A stretch of DNA of 64,000 nucleotides from Podarcis raffonei (GCF_027172205.1 NC_070616.1:20512001-20576000), one strand, 5' to 3'. Positions 1 to 11,269 are shown, counted from the first letter of the stretch. Notes: generated from the letters alone by a model not told the origin. Program-made: numbers and translations.

Positions 1-254
1 GTGTTAATTCTCACTGCGTAGCCACATTATTTATTTGTTTATTTGGTTTACTAAGTTTCCTGATTGGCCAGTTGCCAGAACTGTCCCCACCCGCAATCTC
101 TGTCTATCTGGCCTTATCGTGCTTGACTGGAGGCGAGCATCCGAGAGCGATGCTATTGACTTTTCCCTGAACGGAAGGAGCACTATCAACCTAGCATCTA
201 AAGAGAATTCTCTAGCGATAGTGAGACGCTGCTGAAAGATGGGTGGCTTTAATA

Positions 255-520
255 AAATAAAATAAAAGTGTCAAGGAGATTGTTATCAGGTCTCTGTATG
301 GTACGACTGGATTTGAGGCCTGTGCTCATGGCTGGAGAATGGGAGGTTAAAGACACTGCCTTGGCATGCTTTGAAAGGATGTCCGCCTTAGAGGTTCTGC
401 CATCAAGATCTATTAGAGCAGCAAGCACAAAAAAGGCAGGGCCTTTTCGGTAGTGGCTCCAGGCTTGTAGAATTCCCTCCTTATGGAGATAATGGCCATT
501 TTTATGGCATGCGATTTGAA
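255..520 (+). repeat. L2/CR1-type LINE fragment (end of RT ORF)
   Basis: The plus strand carries a degraded piece resembling the C-terminal end of L2/CR1 ORF2, where a phrase like AFSVVAP..LWNSLP recurs in vertebrate copies. Here the pattern GPFR..W..LVEFPP is only partly kept. Just upstream (235-268) is an A-rich tail of AATAA units that could be the 3' end of a separate LINE. The call rests on comparison with better copies elsewhere in this window (5.2 kb, 59.1 kb). It is an old fossil with no coding potential. Confidence 0.4.
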
Positions 521-539
521 GCACTACAATACCACTTTA

Positions 540-735
540 GACAGTTATGGGTCCCTTGTGAGAATCCTGGGAGCTGTAGTTTGTTAAAGGCGCTGGGAGT
601 TGTTAGGACACTCCCTCCCCTTCTCGGAGCTACATTTTCCAGAGAGGCTTCATCTATCCCTCTTTCCAGGGAACTCTGGGAATTGTAGCTCTGGAAGGGG
701 AACCCCTATTTCGCCTTCAGAGCTACGGTTTCCAG
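540..735. repeat. Interspersed repeat, GGGAATTGTAGCTC family, copy 1
   Basis: This stretch has the phrases GGGAACTCTGGGAATTGTAG and GCTGTAGTTTGTTAAAGG. The same pair recurs at 4070-4220 and, inverted, at 27640-27760. The parts are partly self-complementary, which suggests a non-autonomous DNA transposon (MITE). I could not define terminal repeats or a target duplication, so the class is inferred. Confidence 0.5.
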
Positions 736-879
736 AAATACCTATGAAGAGAGGTTGTTAAATCATTCTGGGGAGTGCAGGGGAACAGGAGTCTCTTTCC
801 CCTGCCTTAAACGGGTCCATAGAGGAGCAGGCTGCATGCCTGAGCCTTGGCTACAGAGCCACAAGCGACAGGCAGAGGG

Positions 880-1450
880 GTGTCCATGGAGAGAGCCGAG
901 CCCGCCCCCTCCTTGCCAGCCCTTCCTGCGATCAATTAGCTCTCTGGAGGACGCCGAGTGTTGCGAACAATGTCAGATCCCATCTGTATGGAAAGTGTTT
1001 GGCTGCGTGTGTGGCGAGCGGGGGCGGAGGAGGGAGTGCGGCGCAGACCCTCATCGCAGACCACCGGCTCTGTGCAATGCCAGCAGCGGGAGGAAGGCAG
1101 AGACCCTCCCGGCTGCAGCAGTGCATTCAAATCCGTTTCTCTGGCCGGCAACGTCAAGGTCACAGAGCCCCTCCTTCGCCGTGCAACAGCTCGCAGGAGC
1201 GCCCGGCGGCTGCTGCAATGCTGCAACAAGGGGTCCGGCACTGGGCAAAGCGTCGCCGTGGCTCCCTGAGTTATTAGGAAATGCAAAGGGGGAGCGGGGA
1301 CAGAGGTCTGAAGGAGAGGGGGGGTACATCCAATGCACTGCAAACGGAGGCGGCAGCTTGTATAGGAACACTTTGAAGCGGGTGGCGACATCAGATGAGG
1401 ACTTTGGAGCACAGATGCAGAGCCCCGCTCAGCAGAATGGACAGCCACCC
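880..1450. promoter_or_regulatory. GC-rich, CpG-containing block, possible promoter or exon
   Basis: The block is clearly richer in G+C and CpG than its surroundings, with many CG dinucleotides and CTGCAGCAG/GCGGC motifs. Long frames are open on both strands (256 codons plus, 170 codons minus), as expected in any GC-rich stretch with few stops. No protein family is recognised. It may be an alternative promoter, a 5' exon or simply an isolated CpG island. A minus-strand splice-donor-like GTAAGC next to it lies in a SINE and is not taken as support. Confidence 0.35.
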
Positions 1451-1454
1451 CCCG

Positions 1455-1650
1455 AAAAGGCAGCAGGGCTTACCACATCGGAAGTCAGATCGCGGTTCCC
1501 TGTAGCTCAGCATCGTCTACACTGACTGGCAGCAGCTCTCCAGGGTTTAAGGAAGGCGACATTCCCAGCCCTACCTGGAAATGCCAGGGATTGAATTTCT
1601 GGCCTTCTGCATGCAAGGCAAGTGTTCTACCATTATACAGCTAGGGCCCT
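1455..1650 (-). repeat. tRNA-Ala-derived SINE
   Basis: Read on the minus strand, the head has GCTGTATAATGGTAGAACAC, then the CTTGCATGCAGAAGG anticodon-arm region and an AATCCCTGGCAT T-arm. This matches the layout of a tRNA-Ala(TGC)-derived SINE. The body continues with the CTGGAGAGCTGCTGCCAGTC phrase found in other copies in this window. The 3' end is diverged. Confidence 0.65.
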
Positions 1651-1884
1651 TCCCCAAATAAGCAACAATACCATCTTAAGGGTATGAAAGCCAGAGTCTG
1701 AAATGACTTGATGGCAGGACACATTTAAAAGGTGCTTCCCATGCTTGATGGCAGAGTACATAGCTGAGGTCATGATTAAGTCGGTGATGCAGTTCATATT
1801 TACCAGGACACAAACTCCATTGAACACTGGGGTTTCTCTCTGAGTAAACATGCATGGGATTGCTCTGTAAGCATCCCTGGTGAA

Positions 1885-2230
1885 ATCCCTCCAGAGTGAG
1901 GAAACCTTTTTCAGCCCGAGGGCCACATTCCCTCGTGGTCAACCTTCTGGGGGCCGTATAGCAGTGGTGGCTGGGGCAATGGGTGTGGTTTGTACCTTTG
2001 CACAACAGACCGCATCCCAGTTTTCCAAAACCAGAATTTCCACACATGCACACTCCATCAAGGCTTGTGTAAGCGAGAGGCGTGATAAAAGGACAAGGGT
2101 GCACTCCTGCCAGGCAAAAGCAAGCAAGGAAGGCATGGAGCAGGGGTGGGAAGGGGTGTGGCCTGAGGGAGTCCTGAGGGCCAGGTGGAGAGTTCTGGAG
2201 GGCCGCATTTGCACTAGAGCAGACCATTGC
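1885..2230 (+). repeat. hAT-MITE-like repeat, GAGGGCCACATTCCCT family, copy 1
   Basis: The stretch opens with CCTTTTTCAGCCCGAGGGCC and includes ACCTTCTGGGGGCCGTA and GGGCCGCATTTGCAC. A second, similarly ordered copy is at 6030-6355. The general layout (GAGGGCCACATT at one end, GGCCGCATTTGG at the other) is that of a non-autonomous hAT-like element. No target duplication could be fixed. Confidence 0.45.
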
Positions 2231-3019
2231 AATGCAGCACAGAGCCAATGGACAAGTCAGGTATCCAGCCTCCGGCATCTTCCTTTGAGCCAGGGCTCAG
2301 CTCTGGACCGGATTCTCTTAACTGGGGCTCTTCCCCAGAAGGAATGATGTGGTCAAATGGTCACTTTTGTTGCCTCTGATCATGTGCAGTTCCCTCACCA
2401 CAACCAGCCCACATGCAGTTGGCACAGGGAAGGATGCCCCCTGTCAGAAGATGTAACTTCCAAGCATGCATGCACTGGACTCACCCTTTGAATTAACACC
2501 CGAGTGTTCATCAGACGTGTGCAAGTTAGCTAGTAGTTTTGCCGGTCCTGTTCTTAGGGTTTCTTGATAAAGCAGACCAACACACAGATTAAGCAGGCAA
2601 AGCTTCCCTTGCTCCCACTGCTTCCTCTCTATGGAAAGAAAAAAGCTTCAGCCGATAAAGTGCAGCAGAACAGGGCCGAGAGGAAAAGGTGGCAACCTTT
2701 GCACGGTTTCCTGTCAAATTGGTTTCTCTTGATTTCCTCCTGACAAGCTGAAAACTTGTTCCAGAATCATAGGTTTCTGGTGTCTGGCTCCTAGCCTTCC
2801 CACTTCCTCACTAGCTGATGTGCGTGGGATCCCCCTAGTGGCTCAGTTCTCTTCCAGCTTCAGCTTCTTCTCAAGCCAGAACGTGAGAGAGGAATCCTCC
2901 TCAAGTAGCAGAATCTGTTGAGCCCCGATTGCTATGGAAACCGGAGGGAAGCTAGTCTGAGAGCAGTTGAATGAGCTTTGTGGAGTTAAACCACCACAGG
3001 GAAGGAGCAACTTTTTAAG
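2231..3019. other. No recognisable gene or repeat
   Basis: Mixed-composition unique-looking sequence. I see no long frame, splice-flanked exon or repeat family that I can name. Confidence 0.4.
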
Positions 3020-3215
3020 GAAAGGCTGTAGCTCAGTGATAGAGCACATGCCTTGCATTCAGGAGCCCAGGTGCAATCCCCCAATGGTATCTCCAGGTGA
3101 AGCTCAGAAAGACTCCTGCCTGAAACCCTGAAGGCTAGCAGTTCTAGAAGGTTGTTGCCAGTCCGTGTCAACAATACCAAGCTAAATGGACCCAGTGGAA
3201 CCACATTCTTTCTCA
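3020..3215 (+). repeat. tRNA-Ala-derived SINE
   Basis: The head GGCTGTAGCTCAGTGATAGA carries an intact A box, and GGTGCAATCCCC stands for the B box/T arm. The body has CTGAAACCCTG and TTGCCAGTCCGTGTCAACAA, shared with copies at 14.6, 25.9 and 59.9 kb. It is a diverged but nearly full-length copy and not a functional tRNA, since the acceptor stem does not pair. Confidence 0.75.
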
Positions 3216-3269
3216 CAGGTGGTCACCCGGGCATGGCGTAGAAACAGACCGTGCTCCTTAGCTCACAGA

Positions 3270-3372
3270 CAATGTAGTGTAGTGGTTAGAGCACTGGTCT
3301 AGGATCTGGGAAACCAGGGTTCATATCCCTCCGCCCAGCCATGCAGCTCATTGGGTGACCTTGGGGAAACTG
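3270..3372 (+). repeat. MIR-like CORE-SINE head
   Basis: The sequence GTGTAGTGGTTAGAGCACTG is followed by CAGGGTTCATATCCC and TTGGGTGACCTTGGGG. This is the tRNA-related head and the start of the core region of MIR-type SINEs. It breaks off into the next repeat at about 3372. Confidence 0.65.
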
Positions 3373-4030
3373 GTGTCTCTTCAGACTTTGTTGGACTCCA
3401 ACTCCCATCAGTCCTAGCCAGCAAGGCCCTGTTAGTTTCTGTTTGCCACTGTGCAGCTGCTTTGGAGTCACAAGACTCTGTTTACATTCCACACATTCCA
3501 TACTGTTGGAAGTCTCACGGGAGACGGATGTGACGTTAGTGGTTTCCTGTTCCTTTGTTCCAGTTGCTCTCTGTCTTTCACAGAGAGAGAATGTCTTTTC
3601 TGCCTGCGTAGCTTCCCTGTGCTGCTTTGATTCTCTGCTGAATGGGGGATGTGCCTGGAGCCTTATCAGAGGTTCAGGTTGTCAATCATGTCGGAGGTGA
3701 TTCCAAAGGACTCGGCCGGAGGAGGATGAGCTTTATCAGCTTGGTTGAGTGGAGATCCCAACAGGCCCATGGTCAGGGATGATGGGAGCTGAAGAAACAT
3801 CTCGAAGGCCACAGAATCTCCACCCCTGGCATGGTATATAGGTAGTTAACAGGACAAGAAGCCCAACTCCTGCTGGGACTGTAACATCAGCATCAAGCAG
3901 GCAATCAGACAGATACGTGGCACCCTCCAAATTTTTGGAACTATAACTCTCATCAGCTCCAGCCAGTACAACTGAAATGAGTTGTAGTTCAGGGCACTTG
4001 GTTGGGGAAACGGTGCTACATCACTGATCA
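3373..4030. repeat. Cluster of hAT-MITE fragments (AACTCCCATCA type)
   Basis: Three pieces carry the phrase ACTCCCATCAG or its variants: 3385-3425 (TTGGACTCCAACTCCCATCA), 3750-3835 (GGTCAGGGATGATGGGAGCT) and 3930-4025 (ACTCTCATCAGCTCCAGCCA). The partly palindromic phrase set is typical of short hAT-derived MITEs that are abundant in squamates and turtles. The pieces are too diverged for exact ends. Confidence 0.45.
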
Positions 4031-4069
4031 CCTGGGTGCTTGTCTACTTGATGCTGATATTACAGAAGA

Positions 4070-4220
4070 TTAGGAATCAATCCCTCTTCCCAGGGGACTC
4101 TGGGAATCGTAGCTCTGTGAGGGGAACAGGGATCTCTTGACATCTTTCAGCACCCTTGACAAACTATGCTTTCAGGGATTCTTTGGGGGAAGCCATGCCT
4201 GCTAAACAGAGTGCTTTAAA
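4070..4220. repeat. Interspersed repeat, GGGAATTGTAGCTC family, copy 2
   Basis: The phrases GGACTCTGGGAATCGTAGCT and ACCCTTGACAAACTA...TTCTTTGGGGGAAGCCATG occur in the same order as in the copies at 540-735 and (inverted) 27640-27760. It is a probable MITE of unknown superfamily. Confidence 0.5.
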
Positions 4221-4230
4221 CGTATGCTGC

Positions 4231-5109
4231 AGATGTGGCCTGAGTTCAAGTCCTGGCTCAGCTATGAAGAGGGCAGGACCACGCCTGGCTCTCTCCAGCA
4301 ATGCACAAACTATGTCTCCCGGTTGCTCGCTCCACAGAGCAAGCCAGAAGCCTTTAAGTAAGTGCTTAAGGGATGTTCACCTGACCTCCTTTGACCTATT
4401 GGCGCAAGTGGGCTTCCTTTGCTGGCAAGTCAGGGGCCCTGAGGTTTCCTCCTTTGGCCGCAGTGGGGGGGGGTGCACAGGCTGACACCCTTCCTGACTG
4501 TGGCCAAAGTCACTAGGTCAAGATCTGCTGCAGGCCTGGATCTAGGTGAGCGTGGATCAGTCAGGGCTTAAAGTATTTATAACCTGCTGTTCCACAAAGA
4601 AAGAAAGAATCCAAAAGCTGCTAACATGATCAGTTCCAAAAGACAATCAAAGGTAGTACGCAAACATTCCTTTGTATTTCATTGCCCTACCTGAACAGGT
4701 GATTCCTGAGGCAGCTCAGTAGCAAACAGCTGTGGATATGGAGGGACATTTTTCAATTAAGTTCGGATCTTGTGTGACTCATCTAATACCGCTGTTGCAT
4801 GGAGGGGAGTCTACATGTGGAGGGTCAGATTTCAAAGCCCTTTTGGATGCGGGGCAGCTGGTACTAAATGTTATTAATAATACAAACACTCATTAGCGTG
4901 CCACCAGGGTGGCTGATTAAGGGCAGCGCTGCAGAAAGGGACAGATTCGGTTGCACAGGAGCAGCCTTGTCACGGAGCAAATTCTATCAGAAAGAGGCCA
5001 CAGGTGGATGTCACATTTCTGGGTATGGAGAGACTGGAAAAGTACCATTAAATTCAATTTATGCAATCCTTCCTTCAGGCCCCTTCTTAAGAGAGCAGAT
5101 GCATTTATT
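4231..5109. other. Mostly unassigned; short MIR-like remnant at about 4245-4275
   Basis: A short phrase TTCAAGTCCTGGCTCAGC near 4250 fits the T-arm of a MIR-like SINE. The rest of the stretch has no recognisable gene or repeat. Confidence 0.35.
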
Positions 5110-5114
5110 TGTTT

Positions 5115-5450
5115 ATTCCATTTGAAATAAAATAAAATAAATCTATACTGCCAACATTAAGAAAGAAATGTATTTGGAGTGAATAGCTTAAAATCAGCAA
5201 TTCTGTAAATCAGCTTAACAAGTCAGCTTAGCTGGATCGCCCTGGGCGAACAAACGAGTTTGAAGCAGGCACCTAAATGCCAACACTATAGATGCCTGCC
5301 TGATGTTCACTGGGAGTACATTCCAAAGGGAAGGTGCCACCACACTTAAGGCTCTGGTGTTTGTGGACAGGAGACAAGCCTTGAAGCACATGGAAGTCTT
5401 GTCTCTCCTAGAGGCAGGGCAGAAATTAGATTCAGTTTGCATTTAAAGGC
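5115..5450 (-). repeat. L2-type LINE 3' end
   Basis: On the minus strand an open frame reads ...LSVVAPSLWNVLPVNIRQAS followed by RCLLQTRLFAQGD. This is the conserved C-terminal end of L2-type ORF2, with LWN.LP and a later ..F...L.T.LF. The 3' UTR ends in an A/T-rich tail of AAAAT units at 5125-5140. It is a 5'-truncated copy. Confidence 0.65.
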
Positions 5451-6029
5451 AATCCACACTTTCTGAAATGCAGTGTGAACCAAATTTTGCAATGCGGTTC
5501 TCCAGCTGTGCATTGTGCACAAAGATGCATATTTGAGGGTAAAGTGTACATTGTATATATTCATGAAAATAACATGTAAAAATGCATCATGTTGGAGAAA
5601 ATCACTTTGCAAAAGCATGAGTATCACGAACTGTGTATAGTAGAAGAAATTTGTGCTAAAAAGCAGGTGAAATTTGTACTAAAAATGCAAGAGGACTTTT
5701 TTAAAAAGTGCAAACGGATGTGAAAATGTGAGGAACGGAATGTAAGATAGGGAAAAAATAAGAAACCGAAATTGACAGATTTGCCCATCTCCAGCACTCT
5801 CCTGAGGATGGTAGTGACCCAGGAAGGGACATGCAAGGTACGGTGAGAGAGCTTGCGTGGGGAATGGAGCTGGCAATCTCTCAGCCTCTGACATGCTGCC
5901 TACAAGGTTCCCAGAGCTAAATGCCTCCCTGGTACCAGGCACGTGCCCTTTAGCTTTGGCACTTTCAATAAATCAACCAGAATAAGCATGCAGCTCCTTG
6001 ACCTTCCTGGCCAGTGGAACCCAGAGAAG

Positions 6030-6355
6030 CCTATTCCAGTCTGATGGCCACTTTCCCTTCTGATCAACCTTCTGGGGGTCCCATGCCAATGGTGGGTGGG
6101 GCCAGAGGGAAAAGTTTTTGGAGCAATTAATATAAATGTTCCTTTTGGAACAGTAGACAACTTTCTAGGCACATACACACGTCTATCCTCCATTTAACCT
6201 AACAGGTGGCATTATCAGAGTTCAAGGACACAGTCCAGCCAGGCAAAAACACCCAAGGAGGGTGTGAAGTGAGGCTGGCAAAGTGTGTGGCGGGGACAGA
6301 GTTCCAAGGGCCAGAGAGACCTGGCGGACCACATTTGGCCCCTAGACCTGCTATA
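6030..6355 (+). repeat. hAT-MITE-like repeat, GAGGGCCACATTCCCT family, copy 2
   Basis: The phrases GATGGCCACTTTCCCTTCTG, AACCTTCTGGGGGTCCCATG and GGCGGACCACATTTGGCCCC match the copy at 1885-2230 in order and orientation. The middle is diverged. No transposase coding is present. Confidence 0.45.
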
Positions 6356-6470
6356 GGAAGTCTTGGTAGTGGGGCTGATTTTTTTTATTCTTTAAATAAG
6401 CAAAGAACTGTGTTGCAGTGGCGTGGCATTCCTGGGACCTTGTCTACCCAACCATGGAGAGCCCTGGATG

Positions 6471-6482
6471 GCCATCTGCTGG
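6471..6482 (-). promoter_or_regulatory. CTCF-like core motif
   Basis: The minus strand reads CCAGCAGATGGC, which fits the CTCF core CCASYAGRKGGC at all positions. A 12-bp degenerate match is expected by chance now and then in 64 kb, so occupancy is not implied. Confidence 0.35.
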
Positions 6483-7009
6483 CCCAGTGGGACATTGGGT
6501 TGAGACCATAGGTTACCAGCAGAGATGTCGCTGGGGAGAGGGCCGTCCTCCTTAGCTGTGAAGGAGGCCAGTTCTCCTTTACAAGGGAGAGGTGAGTGTT
6601 GGGGAAGAAGAGGGAGCCCCAGCTCAGAGCCCCAGGCAGTCACTCTTGTGGGCTTGGCAATTACGTGGTGCAGAGATGGGAGGAGCGGGAGCAGACTGAG
6701 GGATGAAAGGGATGCTGTAATTAAGCTGAATGAAGCTGTCACTTAAAGCATCAGTCGGAGGCTGGTGGAGGATGACGGATGCAACCCAGTGTTCTTATCA
6801 AGTTGGTAATTTCCGTGTATGTTTGGGGGGGAGGGAGAGAGAGAGATTTACTGGCTTGTTCTTCACTGTCTCCTTCAATCACGGCCCACTCCCAATGCTA
6901 CCTGAGAACAAAATGATGATCCGTTTAGGGTTGAGTCAGATCATCGGCCCACCTTGTCCTGGCCTTTGCTGCCGGGTGAAGAACTACAGATTCAGTGGGA
7001 GTCTTCTTC

Positions 7010-7210
7010 GCCAACTTTTAAATGCCTGCTGAAAGCTGTTCTGTCCACTAGGCAAGCAGTTAAGCGCACACACACCTCACCATGGTCTACTAAGGCTTGT
7101 TTTTAATCCTTTGGCTTTTAACTTTTAGAAGATTTTACTGTATGGTTTTTTATATTGTTGTGAACCATTGTAATATGTTTATATGATATATAAATATATG
7201 TATTTGCAAA
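7010..7210 (+). repeat. L2/CR1-type LINE 3' UTR
   Basis: The stretch has the typical order: a remnant of F...L...AVLST, a TTTTAATCC/TTTTAACTT T-rich section, then TATATTGTTGTGAACCATTG and an A/T tail (ATATATAAATATAT, CAAACAAACAAAC). The TTGTGAACC.. phrase before the tail recurs in vertebrate L2 3' ends. It is a 5'-truncated fossil. Confidence 0.5.
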
Positions 7211-7399
7211 CAAACAAACAAACTTGAACCCCTGGCTTCCTGCTTCTCCAAAATTATTTTAATGCCTACATCTGAGTGATGCACCGCAGGTGAATTACAT
7301 GGCTGAGCAGGAGCTGAAGTGGTTGACTCAGCACTGCCCTCCCCCACTGGCCTCTTCCATTCATTCATTTCCATATTCCTCATTTCCTCCAAGGAGCTC

Positions 7400-7570
7400 A
7401 AGGTGGCGTGCATAGTTCAGCTCCTCCCTATTTGATCCTTACAACAACCACCCAGTGAGGTAGGAGGTCACCCAATGAGAGCTTCCTGGCTGAGTGAGGA
7501 TTTGAACCCTGGTCTCCCACGTCATAGTCCCACACTCTAACCTTTAGACTACACTGGCTCTTTACAGAGC
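7400..7570 (-). repeat. MIR-like CORE-SINE
   Basis: The minus strand reads a tRNA-like head (CAGTGTAGTCTAAAGGTTAG), GACCAGGGTTCAAATCCTCA and then CATTGGGTGACC. After it comes TACCTCACTGGGTGGTTGTT, matching the core and 3' half of MIR-type SINEs. It is nearly full length. Confidence 0.7.
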
Positions 7571-8149
7571 TTGGGAAGGGGGCCACAAGCCTTATCATGG
7601 CAAGCGACAGGCGTCTCTACTCCAGACAAGCAAATGGGCTCTCCTACAAGTGGGCAGGGCCCGTGAGGTTTGCTCGTGCCAGCATCTCCATGACGTTGGT
7701 GATGGAGGTAGGGCCTTGGTATCTGACTCACTCTCAGGTACCATCCCCCAAATTGACAGGAAGGGCTGGCAGCAGTGCTGGCCCTTTATATAGGGCCTGA
7801 CTAGAGGTGTCTCTCGGCTTCATATTTTTCCAGTCTTTGATTCCCTCCACATTTCTGAAGCAGTACGCAATGCTTAAAAAAAAATGACCCATAACAATTC
7901 CGCAGCATCTCAGTGAAAATTTATTCTAATACTCTCATGTTTGTATATAATTCTACCTAATGTGCACATTTTTTTGCAATGCAGTTTCATTTAAAATAAT
8001 GCACAAATATATGCATTTTTATGGACACTTTCTACATTGCTTGACTGGAGAACTGCATTGCTTCTGGAAGTGTGGGTTAGGTAGGTTCACATTTAAATGT
8101 GAACTGCATCAAAATTCTCCCCACTTCCTATGTACAGAGCACTAAGGGA

Positions 8150-8764
8150 TGATTCACGCAGGAGCCCCGTGTGTACAGAAGACCCTCTTTTCACTGGGGC
8201 TTCATTGTTTCACCTTGCTAATGAAGAAGGCAGGTTGTGCCAAGGAAGATGACCGGGCATTTGGTGGTGCTCCCAAGAGGCCTGGAAATGGGTTTTCCAA
8301 CTGCCTGTAGCAGCAGGAATCTGTTGCTAGACAGTTAGACAGAGGCTTCCGTGCAGATGGGATTTTCTAGGAAGGAGGCTGGAAAGAGTAATGTATTAAA
8401 TGTATTTGTGGCAAGGCAACAGCCAATATATTCTACGCTGCAACAAGAAATTCAGTTCAGGGAGGCAAGATGAACACTTCTCGCTCTGGGAATCGCCAAA
8501 CAACTAAATCTCTGGAAAGGTGGGCCCCAATTTTCCAAGGCTTCCTATTCTATAGCATGCGCAGAATGGTGGTTAATCAGGTCTGCTTAGAAGTTTAGGA
8601 GATAACAAAGTCTTTTTGGGAATTGATATACAATGAATTGGGGAAAAATGTTTAAAATAGTCTTTGTTTAAAAAACCCAGAAGCATTTATGTTAGGAATT
8701 AAAGGTTCTGACAACCCAAAAGACCAGAAAGACTGTTTATGTAAGCGACAACAGCTGCAAGGAT
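8150..8764. other. No recognisable gene or repeat
   Basis: Moderately AT-rich sequence between LINE/SINE debris and the Ty1/copia insertion. I found no supported feature. Confidence 0.35.
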
Positions 8765-8769
8765 GCTAC

Positions 8770-9241
8770 TGTCGAATTCAAGCCAGCAGAGCCAGCGAAG
8801 TCCAGAGGAAAATTGGCCACCCTCCAGGTGCCCGGCTTGAATCCTTGTTGACCTCCCTGGCTGCATTCTCCAGCAGGATCAAGGCGAGGTCTCTTCGGCG
8901 ATCCTTTTCAACGTGAAAAGGACACACCACTCCTCCCCCTCCCATAACCGGGGGGGGGGGGGAATGAGACAGACAGAAATATATTTACATGTCTTTATTT
9001 CTGTCGTTCCAGCAGTACAGAGAAACCATGTCTGTACCCTCTCATCCCAACTGCAGAGAGAGAATAACTCCACCCATGTACTTCCAGTACAGGGTCATGT
9101 GACACTCTGAGCTAACATCCGGTGCTCAATGCATTGAATAGACTGTCCCTGGTTCCCACGGTACAGTCCAATAACATCAGCTTTCTGTTTACCATTCCAG
9201 CCACCTGGAGCTCGCTTCTGCATTGCTCCTTTTTCGTAACA
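8770..9241 (-). repeat. Ty1/copia 3' LTR
   Basis: A 472-bp LTR, read here from its own end: it begins TGTCGAATTC and ends TTTTCGTAACA on the plus strand. On the coding (minus) strand AATAAA lies at 8994-8999, a likely polyadenylation signal at the R region. A G run at about 8950-8963 is the main length difference from the other LTR. Confidence 0.93.
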
Positions 9242-11269
9242 TCCTCCCCCAAAAGAATCAATGCGTGTTGCGGCAAGCAAAGCGTGATCCAGAGAAGAAA
9301 ACAAACAGTTGTTATTCACATAACACTCCCCTGTTGTTTCAGTTCCACCCTTGGAACTTCCCGCCACTGGTTTCCCCAGTGTACCTCTCTGGTTGTCTGG
9401 TTTCCAAGGAATGAGTGCATCTGCATTACCTTGGCTAGCAACTCTCTGTTGTGTCTTTGTCTCTGACTTAGACACAGCTCCAACCTGTCCTCGGTTGTGT
9501 ACAACAGCAACACATGCAACAGCTAAGTTAGCAAACTCTTTTGAGTACCTCTTGGGTGGTTGACCCTTTGTAACTCTCTCAGACCTCCGTATGAGCTGCT
9601 GATCCTCTCTGCTCACTGGACTCACTGGACTCTTTGGAGAACCAGTTCCAATGGTAAACAGTAGTTCATCCTTCACCTGTGAAGGCCTATCCATTGTGTG
9701 AGATTTCCTCTCAATGACTGTGACAACTGAGCTCTCCGAGCTATCACTGTCACTCTCAGTACCACTGTACTCAGTAAAATCACCATCATCATCTGAATCG
9801 TCCTCAGTGGGAAATGTGTGTACTATCACTCTCTCCTGTTCAGGAGCACTCTCTAGAAATTTTGTGAGAATCACCTGACCAGATTCAGACAAAATTACTC
9901 TGTAGAGACCCTTTTCATAACCCACAAAAATGCCTCTGGCATTCTTTACTCCACCTGGAGCTTCTGTCCTCACATGAGACCCAAAAACCTTGAAATGGGC
10001 AACAGAAGGTTTTCTATGGAACAGTTTCTCAAAAGGAGAACTTCCCAACTCTTTTGAAACCTTTCTCATCTTCGTATAACAATACGACATCAGCGACTCG
10101 GCCCAGAACTCATGTGGCAGATGTGAACTAAGCAATTGCGCATTCATCCCCTTTTGCAATTCTTTGTTCACCCGTACACAGACACCCCTGTTCCACGCTT
10201 CCGCTGAAACAGCAATCTTGTGTCTTATCCCTTTCTTCTGCAGGAACCTCTGGAAATCCTGTAAAAGAAAAATCTGCTTCTCATCTGTGAATAGACAATC
10301 AATGTTAGCATCATGCATACTCTTAACCTTGTCACAAAACTCCTGAAACCTCTCCAAGGCTTCGTGTGGCTTTCTCAACACATAAATCCAGACATAGTTA
10401 GAGAAATGATCCACACACACAAGATAAAATCTTGCATTGCCTCTAGATGGTTCTAGAGGACCAATCACATCAGCATACACCCGCTGAAATGCTCTGTTGA
10501 CCCCGGTCACCTTCTTGGTAACACCTGCAAGAGAAACTAGGTTAGACACAGATGAATTACATTCCATGTAATCACTTTGGTCAAAAGTCAACAAATATAG
10601 TCCATCTTTCTCTCTGGCAGAAAGAAATAACTCTCCATCTTTGTAGATCTTGCAGCTCTTAGCATCATAGGACAGTCTCAGTCCTTTCTTTGCAATCTGC
10701 GAAACACTCAGCAGATTGAACTTCAATTCAGGAACCATATAAACATTGTTTATAGTCAAGTTCAGACTCTTAAGATACACAGTCCCTACGCCGGTCGCTT
10801 CCAGCTCCTGACCATTGGCCTGTTTCACAGCGAAGCTTTGCTTCTTAAACGTTGAAAAGAGTCCTCTGTGTGGGGACATATGAACCGTGGCCCCAGTGTC
10901 AATTATAAACGCGTTCCCAACGTCTGGCGTGGTTCCTTTCGCCATCATAGCCTTTGCAGGTTTCACCATAGGCTTGGTATGACCTTTGCCTGACGCCTCA
11001 GGCTTTGTTGAGTGGCCCTTCGCTCCTTTTGGCTGACGTGGCTTCTTACAGTTCCGCTGAAGATGCCCAGCCTGTCCACAATTGTAACATCGGACAACGT
11101 TCAAAGCTACAGCATCCTCTCCAGTAGCCTCATCTGTGGGGGAATTAGAACTCCGTTCCTCCCTCCCCCTGTGCTTTACTTCCAGTGCAGCAAGCCGGTT
11201 GTGTTCATCTTGAACCACGGCACTCAGGGGAGGTGGATAGGGTAACGCTCCCCCCTTCCTGGCATCCAT
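9095..11269 (-). pseudogene. Ty1/copia gag-pol remnant (zinc knuckle, protease, integrase)
   Basis: The 724-codon frame reads, from its N-terminal side: a CCHC zinc knuckle (CYNCGQAGHLQRNC, near residues 60-73), an aspartic protease motif (FIIDTGATVHMS, near 120), a pre-integrase segment, and an integrase core (RVYADVIGPLEPSRG, then YLVCVDHFSNYVWIY). The ..FHRKPSVAHFKVFGS segment after the core is characteristic of copia integrases. In the living family this polyprotein packages RNA, cuts itself and inserts cDNA. The copy here is a fossil: incomplete, with its end running into the 3' LTR. Function in this copy is not expected. Confidence 0.88.
9242..9256 (-). other. Ty1/copia polypurine tract
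   Basis: Immediately inside the 3' LTR the minus strand reads TTTTGGGGGAGGA, a purine-rich run in the position where plus-strand DNA synthesis is primed in LTR elements. Confidence 0.75.

Noticed and set aside
1462-1510. A minus-strand ATG followed by 13 codons and a GTAAGC donor, looking like a first exon (MLSYREPRSDFRC).
   Set aside because: The sequence lines up with the 3' body of the tRNA-Ala SINE on that strand, so start and donor are chance words in a repeat.
755-1525. A 256-codon plus-strand frame.
   Set aside because: It lies in GC-rich sequence where stops are rare. Frames are also open on the minus strand, and the translation resembles no protein and overlaps a SINE at its end.
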